Of a stretch of DNA of 8,993 bases, positions 1 through 5,702 are shown one piece after another; position 1 is the first letter of the stretch, and every line of letters begins with the position of its first letter. The position numbers were made by a program, and so were the translations under genes. The notes beneath the pieces were generated by a model, which did no database searches, was not told the DNA's origin, and saw nothing but the letters and a program-made list of their open reading frames with translations. The stretch comes from Cyclobacteriaceae bacterium (GTDB lineage Bacteria > Bacteroidota > Bacteroidia > Cytophagales > Cyclobacteriaceae), in NCBI GenBank assembly GCA_030589835.1, contig JAUUZS010000137.1, forward strand, positions 1-8,993, read 5' to 3'.

Positions 1-145
1 CAAATACGGTAATTCCTAGATTGTTTCGTATGTGTCCAAAAACCCCATAATAGGCTCGGTTAATTATTGATCTGTAATGTGCTTCCGTTTGACCAGATTG
101 AAGTTCTTTGGAGATGTCTATGAATTTTTTAGGGTCAAAGTTCAT
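1..145 (-). CDS. HEPN-like domain protein, N-terminal fragment (runs off left edge)
   Basis: An open frame starts at the ATG at 145-143 and stays open for 48 codons to the window edge. Residues 23-40 read HYRSIINRAYYGVFGHIR, preceded by an amphipathic helix-like stretch. The R-x-YY-x-x-F pattern after an acidic/polar helix is typical of the first half of HEPN domains (all-helical proteins, many of them RNases or toxin components). The HEPN catalytic Rx4-6H motif lies further C-terminal, outside the window, so activity cannot be judged. The start overlaps the end of the upstream gene by 11 bases (135-145), implying translational coupling. A stop in this frame at 166-164 limits any upstream extension; TTG at 160-158 is the only alternative start I noticed. 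No clear Shine-Dalgarno is present. The gene call is strong from overlap and sequence character; the HEPN assignment is from motif memory and moderate. Confidence 0.62.
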   Translation of the reverse strand, partial: MNFDPKKFIDISKELQSGQTEAHYRSIINRAYYGVFGHIRNNLGITVF

Positions 146-614
146 ATGAAACCAAATCAATGTTTAACTTTTCCATAACAGCTGGATATAAATCAAACAT
201 GTTATCATAAAAAGAGTCAATGATTTCATTCATATAATTCCAGTCGGATTTTTCATTGACAGGAATATTAATAAATAATGTTTTCCAATCATATTCTTCC
301 TCCATTAATTCAAGATTCAACGCTGAATTATTTGTAAATTCCTTTGCAAAGAATGCTCCTATACTTGGTAATAACGCGTTAAGATCCTCATGGTGCGAAA
401 GGAAATCCAATTCTTTGTATGAATGCGAAAAGGTGAATGATGACTCTAACTCATTTCTTAGTTTTTCTCTTTTTAGTTCGATAGAAAAAAGAAAGCCAGC
501 ATCTATAATTGACAATGTCCTTTCGTCCGTTAATGCAGGTTCTTCAATATCATTTGGATACTCCTCTAATAAAGAGGAATTATGACCTTGATTTTTATAT
601 ATACTGTTAGTCAT
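135..614 (-). CDS. Hypothetical acidic protein, middle gene of TIGR04255/HEPN-like unit
   Basis: I do not recognise this 159-residue protein. The frame can be opened at a TTG at 620-618, but the ATG at 614-612 two codons later is the more natural start and is used here. It has no signal peptide or membrane segment, so it is probably cytoplasmic. It is rich in Glu, Asp, Asn and Leu. The N-terminal 35 residues look polar and flexible. The middle has helix-like charged segments (around ELKREKLRNELE). The C-terminal half contains aromatic-rich motifs (YDWKTLFINI, then SDWNYMNEIIDSFYDNMFDLYP). It overlaps the end of the TIGR04255 gene by 8 bases and the start of the HEPN-like gene by 11, so all three are probably made together. 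By position it could be an antitoxin, adaptor or substrate-binding partner of the HEPN-like protein, but nothing in its sequence proves that. Confidence 0.75.
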   Translation of the reverse strand: MTNSIYKNQGHNSSLLEEYPNDIEEPALTDERTLSIIDAGFLFSIELKREKLRNELESSFTFSHSYKELDFLSHHEDLNALLPSIGAFFAKEFTNNSALNLELMEEEYDWKTLFINIPVNEKSDWNYMNEIIDSFYDNMFDLYPAVMEKLNIDLVSYEL

Positions 615-1338
615 TATCAAAATTTGTTTTACACTCTGAAGATATTATGTTTTCAAAGGTATTATGAAGCTTACTATGAGCTTCAACTAACCAATCATCT
701 ATAGAATTTTTCTCAATACCGTTAAGCTTGGTATAATATAATTGAAATAAAACTGGAGCTTCATAATTTGGTTCTTTTCTTAAAGTATTCAAATTAATTG
801 CCAATACCTCATTATTAGTTGTAGGTGTCTCGTAGTTAAGTTGGATTGAATTAAAATTGTTATCTAATCCTTCAGGCATGCTAGGATAAACGTTAAAATA
901 TTTTTTAAAGTTCTCATAGTTATGACTTTGAATGTCAATTTTATTGATTGTTCTTAATCCAATTCTGTTTATTGTTGATATTTCGAGAACCTTATATAAG
1001 TTATTTATAGCATCATTAATCATTTTGTTGTAAGAATCCCAACCATCATATTTAGGCAATTTATTTACAGTAAGTAAATTATTGGACAGTTGAATTATAG
1101 ACGCATTATCTGAGCTTTTAAATTGAGTCAAATTATTATTTCCTGAGCCTATTTGAACTCCTTGTGATCCAAGGGAAATTCCGAATCCGCCACTAGTTTG
1201 AGAAATGATTGGATAATTTTTATTTACGCGAGAATAAAACATACCAGGAATTGCTGGCGTCCAATTGCTGGATTGAAAAAAAAGTTCAAAAACAGCTTCA
1301 GTCAATGGTGGGTTTTTATATTTCTTCGTTGCTTCCAT
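607..1338 (-). CDS. TIGR04255 family protein
   Basis: This 243-residue protein has the landmarks I associate with TIGR04255, a sporadically distributed bacterial and archaeal family of unknown function and about 250 residues. It opens with NPPLTEAVFEL (residues 9-19). A central LTVNKLPKYDGWDSY block (residues 89-103) follows, then NRIGLRTINKID (residues 124-135) and a C-terminal helix with EAHSKLHNTFENII (residues 219-232). No signal peptide or transmembrane segment is evident. The family-typical N-terminal motif begins just after the ATG at 1338, which supports this start. It is first in a tight three-gene unit, overlapping the next gene by 8 bases. A Bacteroidota-type promoter lies immediately upstream, leaving almost no leader. 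The DNA is distinctly AT-rich (row 1021-1080 has 16 G/C of 60) compared with the genes to the right, fitting horizontal acquisition. Family assignment is fairly sure; function is unknown. Confidence 0.85.
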   Translation of the reverse strand: MEATKKYKNPPLTEAVFELFFQSSNWTPAIPGMFYSRVNKNYPIISQTSGGFGISLGSQGVQIGSGNNNLTQFKSSDNASIIQLSNNLLTVNKLPKYDGWDSYNKMINDAINNLYKVLEISTINRIGLRTINKIDIQSHNYENFKKYFNVYPSMPEGLDNNFNSIQLNYETPTTNNEVLAINLNTLRKEPNYEAPVLFQLYYTKLNGIEKNSIDDWLVEAHSKLHNTFENIISSECKTNFDND

Positions 1339-1345
1339 CTACTTC

Positions 1346-1376
1346 CAAAGGTATAAATTATGCTATCCGAATCAAA
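1346..1376 (-). promoter_or_regulatory. Predicted Bacteroidota-type promoter of the TIGR04255 unit
   Basis: On the minus strand TTTG at 1376-1373 is followed after 19 bases by TACCTTTG at 1353-1346. This matches the Bacteroidota primary-sigma pattern (-33 TTTG, -7 TAnnTTTG, usually 19-21 bases apart) at every fixed position. Transcription would then start only a few bases before the ATG at 1338, giving a leaderless or near-leaderless message. The motif match is seen directly; promoter activity is inferred. Confidence 0.5.
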
Positions 1377-1550
1377 TATTTTATTCTGTACCCTCTTAAA
1401 AGTGTAAACTATATCCCTTCAACTTTGTTTCGCATGTCCCTTTAGCGTACCGTATGAATGCCAACGTAACCATTAAACACACTAACTCAAAATCTAAATG
1501 CAAAGCTATTAATGATCGTTAATCCAAATTTTTAAACTTTGGAAGTTCCC

Positions 1551-1595
1551 TCAATAAAAAGTCAAATAGACATGACCCAAATAATTATGGTCTAT
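1551..1595 (-). terminator. Weak candidate terminator downstream of TSUP gene
   Basis: On the minus strand ATAGAC, a one-base bulge and AT (1595-1587) can pair with ATGTCTAT (1573-1566), an 8-bp stem around a short AT-rich loop. It is followed by a T-rich stretch containing TTTTT (1565-1551). It lies about 50 bases past the stop of the TSUP gene, in the right orientation. The stem is AT-rich and weak, so this is only a candidate. Confidence 0.28.
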
Positions 1596-1647
1596 CTTCT
1601 ACTCAATAAATGTAGGACACCAAATTATTTGAAACTTTAATGCCTTC

Positions 1648-2397
1648 TCAAAACAACCATAGCTTGATCGCCAAGACAATAACTGTAATGGTCAGGAAAA
1701 TTTTTACCACCTTATCGCCTTTATCCACCGACCAGCGGCTGGCAAACCATGCTCCGGTAGAATTGCCTACCGCCAGTACAATTCCATAAAGCCAATTGAC
1801 TTGCCCTTCGTAAATGAATACTGCCAGGGCAGCAGCAGTGTAGATGAGTACCACAAAAACTTTGATGCTGTTCGTCTTTACCAGACTAAAACCATGAATG
1901 GCCGTTAAGACTCCTATAATCAAAAACCCAACACCCGCCTGAATAAATCCACCGTAAATGCCTACAAAGAAAAAAGTGATGCCCCCAATGATTTTTGATG
2001 ATTTAGCTATGTTTTCTACATGTGTTCCTTTTGGTTTCCCTTTTCCGGTTATGGTCAGTAAAACCACGACAACCATAATCACAGCGAGTATTTTATTAAA
2101 CAATTCACCTTTTATATCTACAGCCAATTTTGCTCCGATCACCGCCCCAACTAATGCAATGATTCCCAGCAAAAAGCTATACTTGAATTCGGCAATTCCT
2201 TTGCTTTTGAACCCGGCAACAGCGAATATATTTTGTGAAAAAATTGCTACCCGGTTTGTCGCATTGGCTACTGAAGGGGGCAATCCTAAAAATATCAATA
2301 TGGGCAAACTCAATAATGATCCTCCCCCGGCTATCGTATTGATGATTCCTGCAGCCAAACCTACTCCTAATATTAGGAGAACTTCTAAAAAATCCAT
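1648..2397 (-). CDS. TSUP family (TauE/SafE) inner-membrane transporter
   Basis: This 249-residue, very hydrophobic protein belongs to the TSUP (TauE/SafE, formerly DUF81) family. Members move sulfite, sulfonates, sulfoacetate or other small organic anions across the inner membrane. About eight membrane segments are visible, roughly at 4-24, 28-40, 75-93, 103-117, 136-150, 152-168, 178-195 and 230-248. The N-terminal half carries the family hallmark AGGGSLLSLPIL (residues 23-34) followed by ANATNRVA (44-51). The pseudo-repeat in the second half has GGFIQAGVGF (149-158) and GNSTGAWFA (211-219). A charged cytoplasmic-type loop (KGKPKGTHVENIAKSSK) separates the two halves. Length is normal for the family. 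The gene is monocistronic and divergent from the LOG gene. No sulfur-metabolism gene is nearby, so the substrate cannot be named. Confidence 0.92.
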   Translation of the reverse strand: MDFLEVLLILGVGLAAGIINTIAGGGSLLSLPILIFLGLPPSVANATNRVAIFSQNIFAVAGFKSKGIAEFKYSFLLGIIALVGAVIGAKLAVDIKGELFNKILAVIMVVVVLLTITGKGKPKGTHVENIAKSSKIIGGITFFFVGIYGGFIQAGVGFLIIGVLTAIHGFSLVKTNSIKVFVVLIYTAAALAVFIYEGQVNWLYGIVLAVGNSTGAWFASRWSVDKGDKVVKIFLTITVIVLAIKLWLF

Positions 2398-2476
2398 TTG
2401 CTTATAATTCTATACTTAATATGAGAACGCGAAAATACCAAAAAGAATAGGATGGTTAATTCGGTGTCAACTAAAA

Positions 2477-2491
2477 TTCAATTAAATTGAA
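2477..2491. promoter_or_regulatory. 15-bp palindrome between divergent TSUP and LOG genes
   Basis: TTCAATT and AATTGAA flank a single central A, giving a perfect 7-bp inverted repeat 19 bases before the LOG start. It could be an operator in the shared 113-bp intergenic region. AT-rich palindromes of this size also arise by chance, so the call is weak. Confidence 0.25.
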
Positions 2492-2510
2492 AAAAATAGT
2501 GCGCTAATTT

Positions 2511-3086
2511 ATGAAAAGTGTTTGTGTATTTTGCGGATCGAGTATGGGCGTCCACCCCATTTACAAAAAATCTGCCTATAATCTTGGTAAGCAAATTGCC
2601 AAAGAAAATTTGAGTTTGGTTTATGGAGGGGGAAGTGTTGGGCTCATGGGTGTGCTGGCTGATGCTGTGATGGAGCATGGAGGCGAAGTGACCGGAATAA
2701 TCCCTCGGTTTTTGTATGAAGAGGAGGTCGGTCATGACGGCCTAACGGAATTGATCATTGTCGATAGCATGCATGAACGGAAGCAAAAAATGGCGGAGCT
2801 CGCCCAGGGTTTTATTGCGATGCCCGGAGGTATCGGCACCATGGAAGAGCTGTTCGAAATATTTACGTGGTCACAATTGGCCTTGATTAAAAAGCCTGTT
2901 GCATTGTTCAATGTCAATAATTTCTTTGATGACATCACGCATTTTTTTAACAAATTGGTCCGTGAAGGATTTATCAAGGAAGTTACTATTAATATGCTTA
3001 TCATTTCGAATAATATCCCTGAATTGCTGGCTAAAATGAAGGCATTCAATTATAGAGAAATCCCCAAATGGATTGATCGAACATAA
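2511..3086 (+). CDS. LOG family protein (nucleoside 5'-monophosphate phosphoribohydrolase, TIGR00730)
   Basis: This 191-residue protein is a complete LOG-family Rossmann-fold enzyme. Characterised relatives split the N-glycosidic bond of cytokinin riboside monophosphates or of purine nucleoside monophosphates such as AMP, giving free base and ribose 5-phosphate. Visible landmarks are the opening strand KSVCVFCGSS (2-11), the glycine loop VYGGGSVGLMG (37-47), the MHERK block (87-91) carrying the conserved Arg, and the signature PGGIGTMEE (105-113), whose Glu is catalytic in the family. The length is typical for the short type I LOG proteins. No signal peptide is present, so it is cytosolic. 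The start is fixed by the family-typical first strand. In bacteria outside plants, nucleotide salvage or turnover is a more likely role than hormone production; that is inference. Confidence 0.93.
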   Translation: MKSVCVFCGSSMGVHPIYKKSAYNLGKQIAKENLSLVYGGGSVGLMGVLADAVMEHGGEVTGIIPRFLYEEEVGHDGLTELIIVDSMHERKQKMAELAQGFIAMPGGIGTMEELFEIFTWSQLALIKKPVALFNVNNFFDDITHFFNKLVREGFIKEVTINMLIISNNIPELLAKMKAFNYREIPKWIDRT

Positions 3087-3144
3087 GCTGATTTTTATTC
3101 TAATTTATTTTTTTATTCACAATATTCACCAACAAATTATACCA

Positions 3145-3307
3145 AGTAGCGCGTTTTTTAATTGGTATTGCATTAATTTTACTTTGTATTTTTTCTTTAG
3201 ACAAGGAAAAATTTGCAAGCATAGCCATAGCTACGGTTAATAATTTTAACGCCGTATAAAGGGAAAAGACAAGTAAAATTGTAATGATAATTAGAAAACG
3301 CGCTACT
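3145..3307. repeat. Long imperfect inverted repeat upstream of the htrA-like gene
   Basis: Two arms of roughly 80 bases face each other. The left arm starts AGTAGCGCGTTTT at 3145 and the right arm ends with its near-exact complement at 3307. The arms stay recognisably complementary inward (TAATT, ATT, AATTTTACTT, then CTTTA) with small gaps. They close on TAGC (3222-3225) and GCTA (3230-3233) around a four-base loop. The outermost 13 bases are perfect apart from arm orientation; the interior is diverged. It resembles dispersed palindromic elements that I recall from Bacteroidota genomes, but copy number cannot be seen here. A 75-codon minus-strand frame crossing it is hydrophobic, overlaps the protease start and is most likely an artefact of the repeat. 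Confidence 0.7.
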
Positions 3308-3310
3308 AGA

Positions 3311-4342
3311 ATGAAAAAGCAATTCACTTTATTCCTCTTGTTATTTGTTTATAGTTTTTCTCAAGCGCAAGACTTAAGCACTTTATTTGAGAAAGTAAGT
3401 TCGTCTGTGGTACAAATTCAAACTAAAGAAATTGATGTTGTCGGAGAAGGACCAAGAAAACAGGCTGTTACTACAGAAGGGCTTGGTTCGGGCGTATTAA
3501 TCTCTCAGGATGGGCTTATACTTACGGCTGCTCATGTGGTTCAGACTGCTGAAGATGTAAAAGTGGTCTTTAAAAATAATGAAGTTATTCCAGCCAAAAT
3601 TATCGCTACTGAGCAAACTGCTGATGTTGCTTTGATCAAATTAATCTGGCTACCGACCGATAAAAAAATACACATCGCAAAAGTAGCGGATTCCGATAAG
3701 GTAAAAACCGGTGAGCAGGTATTTGTGATCGGTAGTCCCTACGGATTGACCCAGTCACTTTCGGTAGGGCATATCAGTGGGAGGCATTCCAAAAGGAGTG
3801 TATCGCATCAAATGACTTTAATGGAGTTTTTCCAGACGGACGCTTCCATAAATACCGGAAATTCAGGTGGGCCGATGTTCAATATGAATGGAGAAGTTGT
3901 GGGTATCGTAAGCTATATTCTGAGCGAATCCGGAGGCTTTCAGGGGCTTGGATTTGCTGCAACCTCCAATATGGCCACAAAACTATTACTCGAAGAAAAA
4001 GGAATGTGGTTTGGTATTAATGGCGTATTGGTAGGTCGCAGTATGGCTAATATCTTAAATCTTCCTCAAAACGGCGGTATATTGGTGCAAAAAGTGGTTG
4101 ATTTATCTCCTGCAGGTATTATGGGATTGCAAGGAGGAAGCTATAATATGGAATTAGAGGGAGAGAAATTTATTGTGGGAGGCGATATTATCCTCTCGAT
4201 TCAGGGAAAAAAAGTTGAAAATGAGAGTGATATTCTGGATATGAAAGAAATAATTAAATCCCTTAAGGAAAAAGATACTATGAAAATCACGGTAATGCGA
4301 GCAGGCAAAATAGAAGAGCTGCATTATATCATACCTAAATAA
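3311..4342 (+). CDS. Secreted HtrA/Deg-like serine protease with one PDZ domain (S1C)
   Basis: Starting at the ATG at 3311 gives 343 residues with a clear signal peptide (MKKQFTLFLLLFVYSFSQAQ, cleavage near residue 20). An in-frame ATG at 3284 would put nine charged residues before it and lies inside the inverted repeat, so it is rejected. The trypsin-like domain (about 25-230) carries a complete triad: His75 in LTAAHVV, Asp105 in ADVALIKL and Ser185 in TGNSGGPMF. A single PDZ domain follows (about 238-335), ending in GGDIILSIQGKKV and a final strand. One PDZ domain and moderate length resemble DegS/HhoA-type proteins, but there is no membrane anchor, so it is probably periplasmic. The expected role is degradation or chaperoning of misfolded envelope proteins. 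It is monocistronic. The upstream 3 bases separate it from the inverted repeat, so its promoter or leader must lie in the repeat. Confidence 0.93.
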   Translation: MKKQFTLFLLLFVYSFSQAQDLSTLFEKVSSSVVQIQTKEIDVVGEGPRKQAVTTEGLGSGVLISQDGLILTAAHVVQTAEDVKVVFKNNEVIPAKIIATEQTADVALIKLIWLPTDKKIHIAKVADSDKVKTGEQVFVIGSPYGLTQSLSVGHISGRHSKRSVSHQMTLMEFFQTDASINTGNSGGPMFNMNGEVVGIVSYILSESGGFQGLGFAATSNMATKLLLEEKGMWFGINGVLVGRSMANILNLPQNGGILVQKVVDLSPAGIMGLQGGSYNMELEGEKFIVGGDIILSIQGKKVENESDILDMKEIIKSLKEKDTMKITVMRAGKIEELHYIIPK

Positions 4343-4344
4343 AC

Positions 4345-4362
4345 ACTGAGCCCAGTATTTTT
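4345..4362 (+). terminator. Weak candidate terminator of the protease gene
   Basis: ACTG (4345-4348) and CAGT (4353-4356) form a 4-bp stem right behind the stop codon, followed by a run of five T. The stem is very short, so termination may depend more on the larger symmetric repeat further on. Confidence 0.2.
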
Positions 4363-4414
4363 CGGGAAATCGTATTAGTAAATCGCAAATCAAATATTTA
4401 TCCTGCCATTTAAA

Positions 4415-4499
4415 ATGGAAAGTTGGAAAAATGGAAGATTGGATAAAAAGTATGCGAAAGCTTTTTTCGTTCCATTATTCCCATATTCCATTATTCCAG
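4415..4499. repeat. Mirror-image arrays of 8-base units forming a large imperfect hairpin
   Basis: Four purine-rich units of form WTGGAW start at 4415, 4423, 4431 and 4439, exactly 8 bases apart. Four pyrimidine-rich counterparts (TTCCAT-like) start at 4470, 4478, 4486 and 4494, again exactly 8 apart. Unit 1 on the left aligns with unit 4 on the right, and so on, about a single centre, so the whole block can fold as one long hairpin. The loop region 4445-4469 contains a further small CGAAA/TTTCG stem. It may act as a bidirectional terminator or be a dispersed repeat. Confidence 0.7.
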
Positions 4500-4546
4500 T
4501 TAATAAATTTAAACATTTAAATCTGCGATTTTTCTTGGCAATATGC

Positions 4547-4654
4547 TGAATTTACTGAGTTCTGAAATAATGAAGTCCACTCCGAATAATCCACAGCCTT
4601 ACCTACCGACAAGACTTTAGCGGATTTAGGGAATGTTTACTTATCGAAGTGGAC
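4547..4654. repeat. TGA-rich short array plus spaced inverted repeat
   Basis: TGAA/TGAG units start at 4547, 4556, 4563 and 4571 (steps of 9, 7 and 8). The block then runs into GTCCACTCCGA (4575-4585), whose near-complement TCGAAGTGGAC lies at 4644-4654 with one mismatch in 11. The arrangement suggests a degenerate intergenic repeat; whether the arms pair in RNA is unknown. Confidence 0.4.
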
Positions 4655-4665
4655 GCATATTTTTT

Positions 4666-5694
4666 TTAATCCCGCCATTGAAATCCATTGTAATTGGGGC
4701 AAGGTAAAAACTTGTCCTTTCGCTTTACTCTGTGCGAATTGATTTCTGGCAACAGCAGCGTCAGTGATATCTCATGAGATCCTCCAGACTGTGGCCCGAT
4801 TTCTGAAATCGTAAAATCATAACTATAGCCAACTTCTACAAATTGCAGGTTCAAACCAAGACTGAATACTATGGCATCCTGGCTGGCTTTTGCCACATAA
4901 TTTTTATTTGTGGGTATCCCCCGGTACCATAAACCCACCATGACCGGATCAAAAATGATGGACGTTCCAACATCCAATTGGCTGAATTCCCCCTGGGTTT
5001 TATATACAAAAGAGGGTGCAATACTGGTAAGTTTTGAGCTTGAGCGGATACCATGCTTGATAGGAATACGCATGCCTCCATGAACTGACAGTCTCATGTT
5101 AAGTCTGGCATCCTCACCCAGCAACGAATAATTTGGCTGATTGATGTGATAGCCTGAAAATCCCACCCAAAATATTTTGTTGTAAAGGACGGCTCCTGAT
5201 GAAAAATCGAAATACGATTGATTGCCCAAATGCCCGAGAGCATCATCGGTGGTAGGACCATTATGTATGATCATATCGCCAAAAACAAGCTTATCAAAAT
5301 CTATGGATCTCGAAGCGTATGCAAAGGTGACACCGGGAGAAAATACCCACCCCTCCGTAATCCTGATCTTGGCAGCATACGTGCCGCCAATCGAAGTATT
5401 CCTTAAATTGGCTGAACCGGCTTTATCAGTCATGACGAGCACACCAAATGCACTGCTCCAATCCTCAACCAAATAATCTGCTGAAGCAGCATAGGTATTG
5501 AAGGAATTGGGGAGTTTGGTCCATTGCATTCTGCTGTTAAATATTAAACGCGGTTGTTTTACAGAACCTGCTAAACCCGGATTGAGATACAGTGGCGAAG
5601 CATAGTATTGAGAAAACATAGGATCTTGCGCACTTGCACCCAACAGGGAAAGCAATAAACAAATAAGTGCAATATATTTTTTTATAGATTTCAT
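4666..5694 (-). CDS. PorP/SprF family type IX secretion system outer-membrane protein
   Basis: This 342-residue protein is a PorP/SprF-family (TIGR03519) outer-membrane beta-barrel found in Bacteroidota with T9SS. A signal peptide covers residues 1-22 (cleavage at ASA|QD). It is followed directly by the family signature DPMFSQYYASPLYLNPGLAG (24-43). The block RLIFNSRMQWTKLP (49-62) and many alternating amphipathic strands follow, including the late VEVGYSYDFTIS segment near 290 and the barrel-like strand SHEISLTLLLP. Length fits the family. SprF is required for secretion of the adhesin SprB in Flavobacterium johnsoniae, and paralogues usually sit beside their own type B CTD cargo. Here the start is only 8 bases after the stop of such a cargo gene, so the two form an operon. 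It is most likely the dedicated export or anchoring partner of that cargo, not the core PorP, because no por/gld genes are nearby. Confidence 0.95.
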   Translation of the reverse strand: MKSIKKYIALICLLLSLLGASAQDPMFSQYYASPLYLNPGLAGSVKQPRLIFNSRMQWTKLPNSFNTYAASADYLVEDWSSAFGVLVMTDKAGSANLRNTSIGGTYAAKIRITEGWVFSPGVTFAYASRSIDFDKLVFGDMIIHNGPTTDDALGHLGNQSYFDFSSGAVLYNKIFWVGFSGYHINQPNYSLLGEDARLNMRLSVHGGMRIPIKHGIRSSSKLTSIAPSFVYKTQGEFSQLDVGTSIIFDPVMVGLWYRGIPTNKNYVAKASQDAIVFSLGLNLQFVEVGYSYDFTISEIGPQSGGSHEISLTLLLPEINSHRVKRKDKFLPCPNYNGFQWRD

Positions 5695-5702
5695 TTTACC
5701 AA

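Larger units (their letters stand above)
1339..1647. other. Non-coding gap between TIGR04255 unit and TSUP gene
   Basis: This 309-bp AT-rich stretch lies upstream of the TIGR04255 unit and downstream of the TSUP gene. It holds the predicted promoter at its left end and a weak stem-loop near 1566-1595. I found no convincing open frame, tRNA-like fold, tandem repeat or attachment-site-like direct repeat in it. Confidence 0.6.
4343..4665. other. Repeat-rich gap between convergent genes
   Basis: This 323-bp stretch separates the stops of the convergent protease and PorP-like genes. It contains a weak stem-loop just after the protease stop, two mirror-image arrays of 8-base units (4415-4499), a looser TGA-rich array (4547-4574) and an 11-base inverted repeat spanning about 80 bases (4575-4654). 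No supported coding frame was found; a short minus-strand frame near 4520-4635 has no start codon context. Confidence 0.6.

Noticed and set aside
141..150. Perfect 10-bp palindrome TTCATATGAA over the HEPN-like start
   Set aside because: It is short and AT-rich inside overlapping coding sequence; most likely chance.
1958..2407. 149-codon plus-strand frame opposite the TSUP gene
   Set aside because: It is an antisense shadow of a well-supported membrane protein with no family features of its own.
3284..3310. Upstream in-frame ATG of the protease
   Set aside because: It adds nine residues ahead of a textbook signal peptide and falls in the right arm of the inverted repeat; the ATG at 3311 is better.
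3100..3327. Minus-strand 75-codon hydrophobic frame
   Set aside because: It lies almost wholly in the inverted repeat, overlaps the protease start and signal peptide in antisense, and has no recognisable family; it is probably a by-product of the repeat.
4520..4635. Short minus-strand frame of about 39 codons in the convergent gap
   Set aside because: It has no proper start, no family match, and overlaps the TGA-rich array and spaced inverted repeat.
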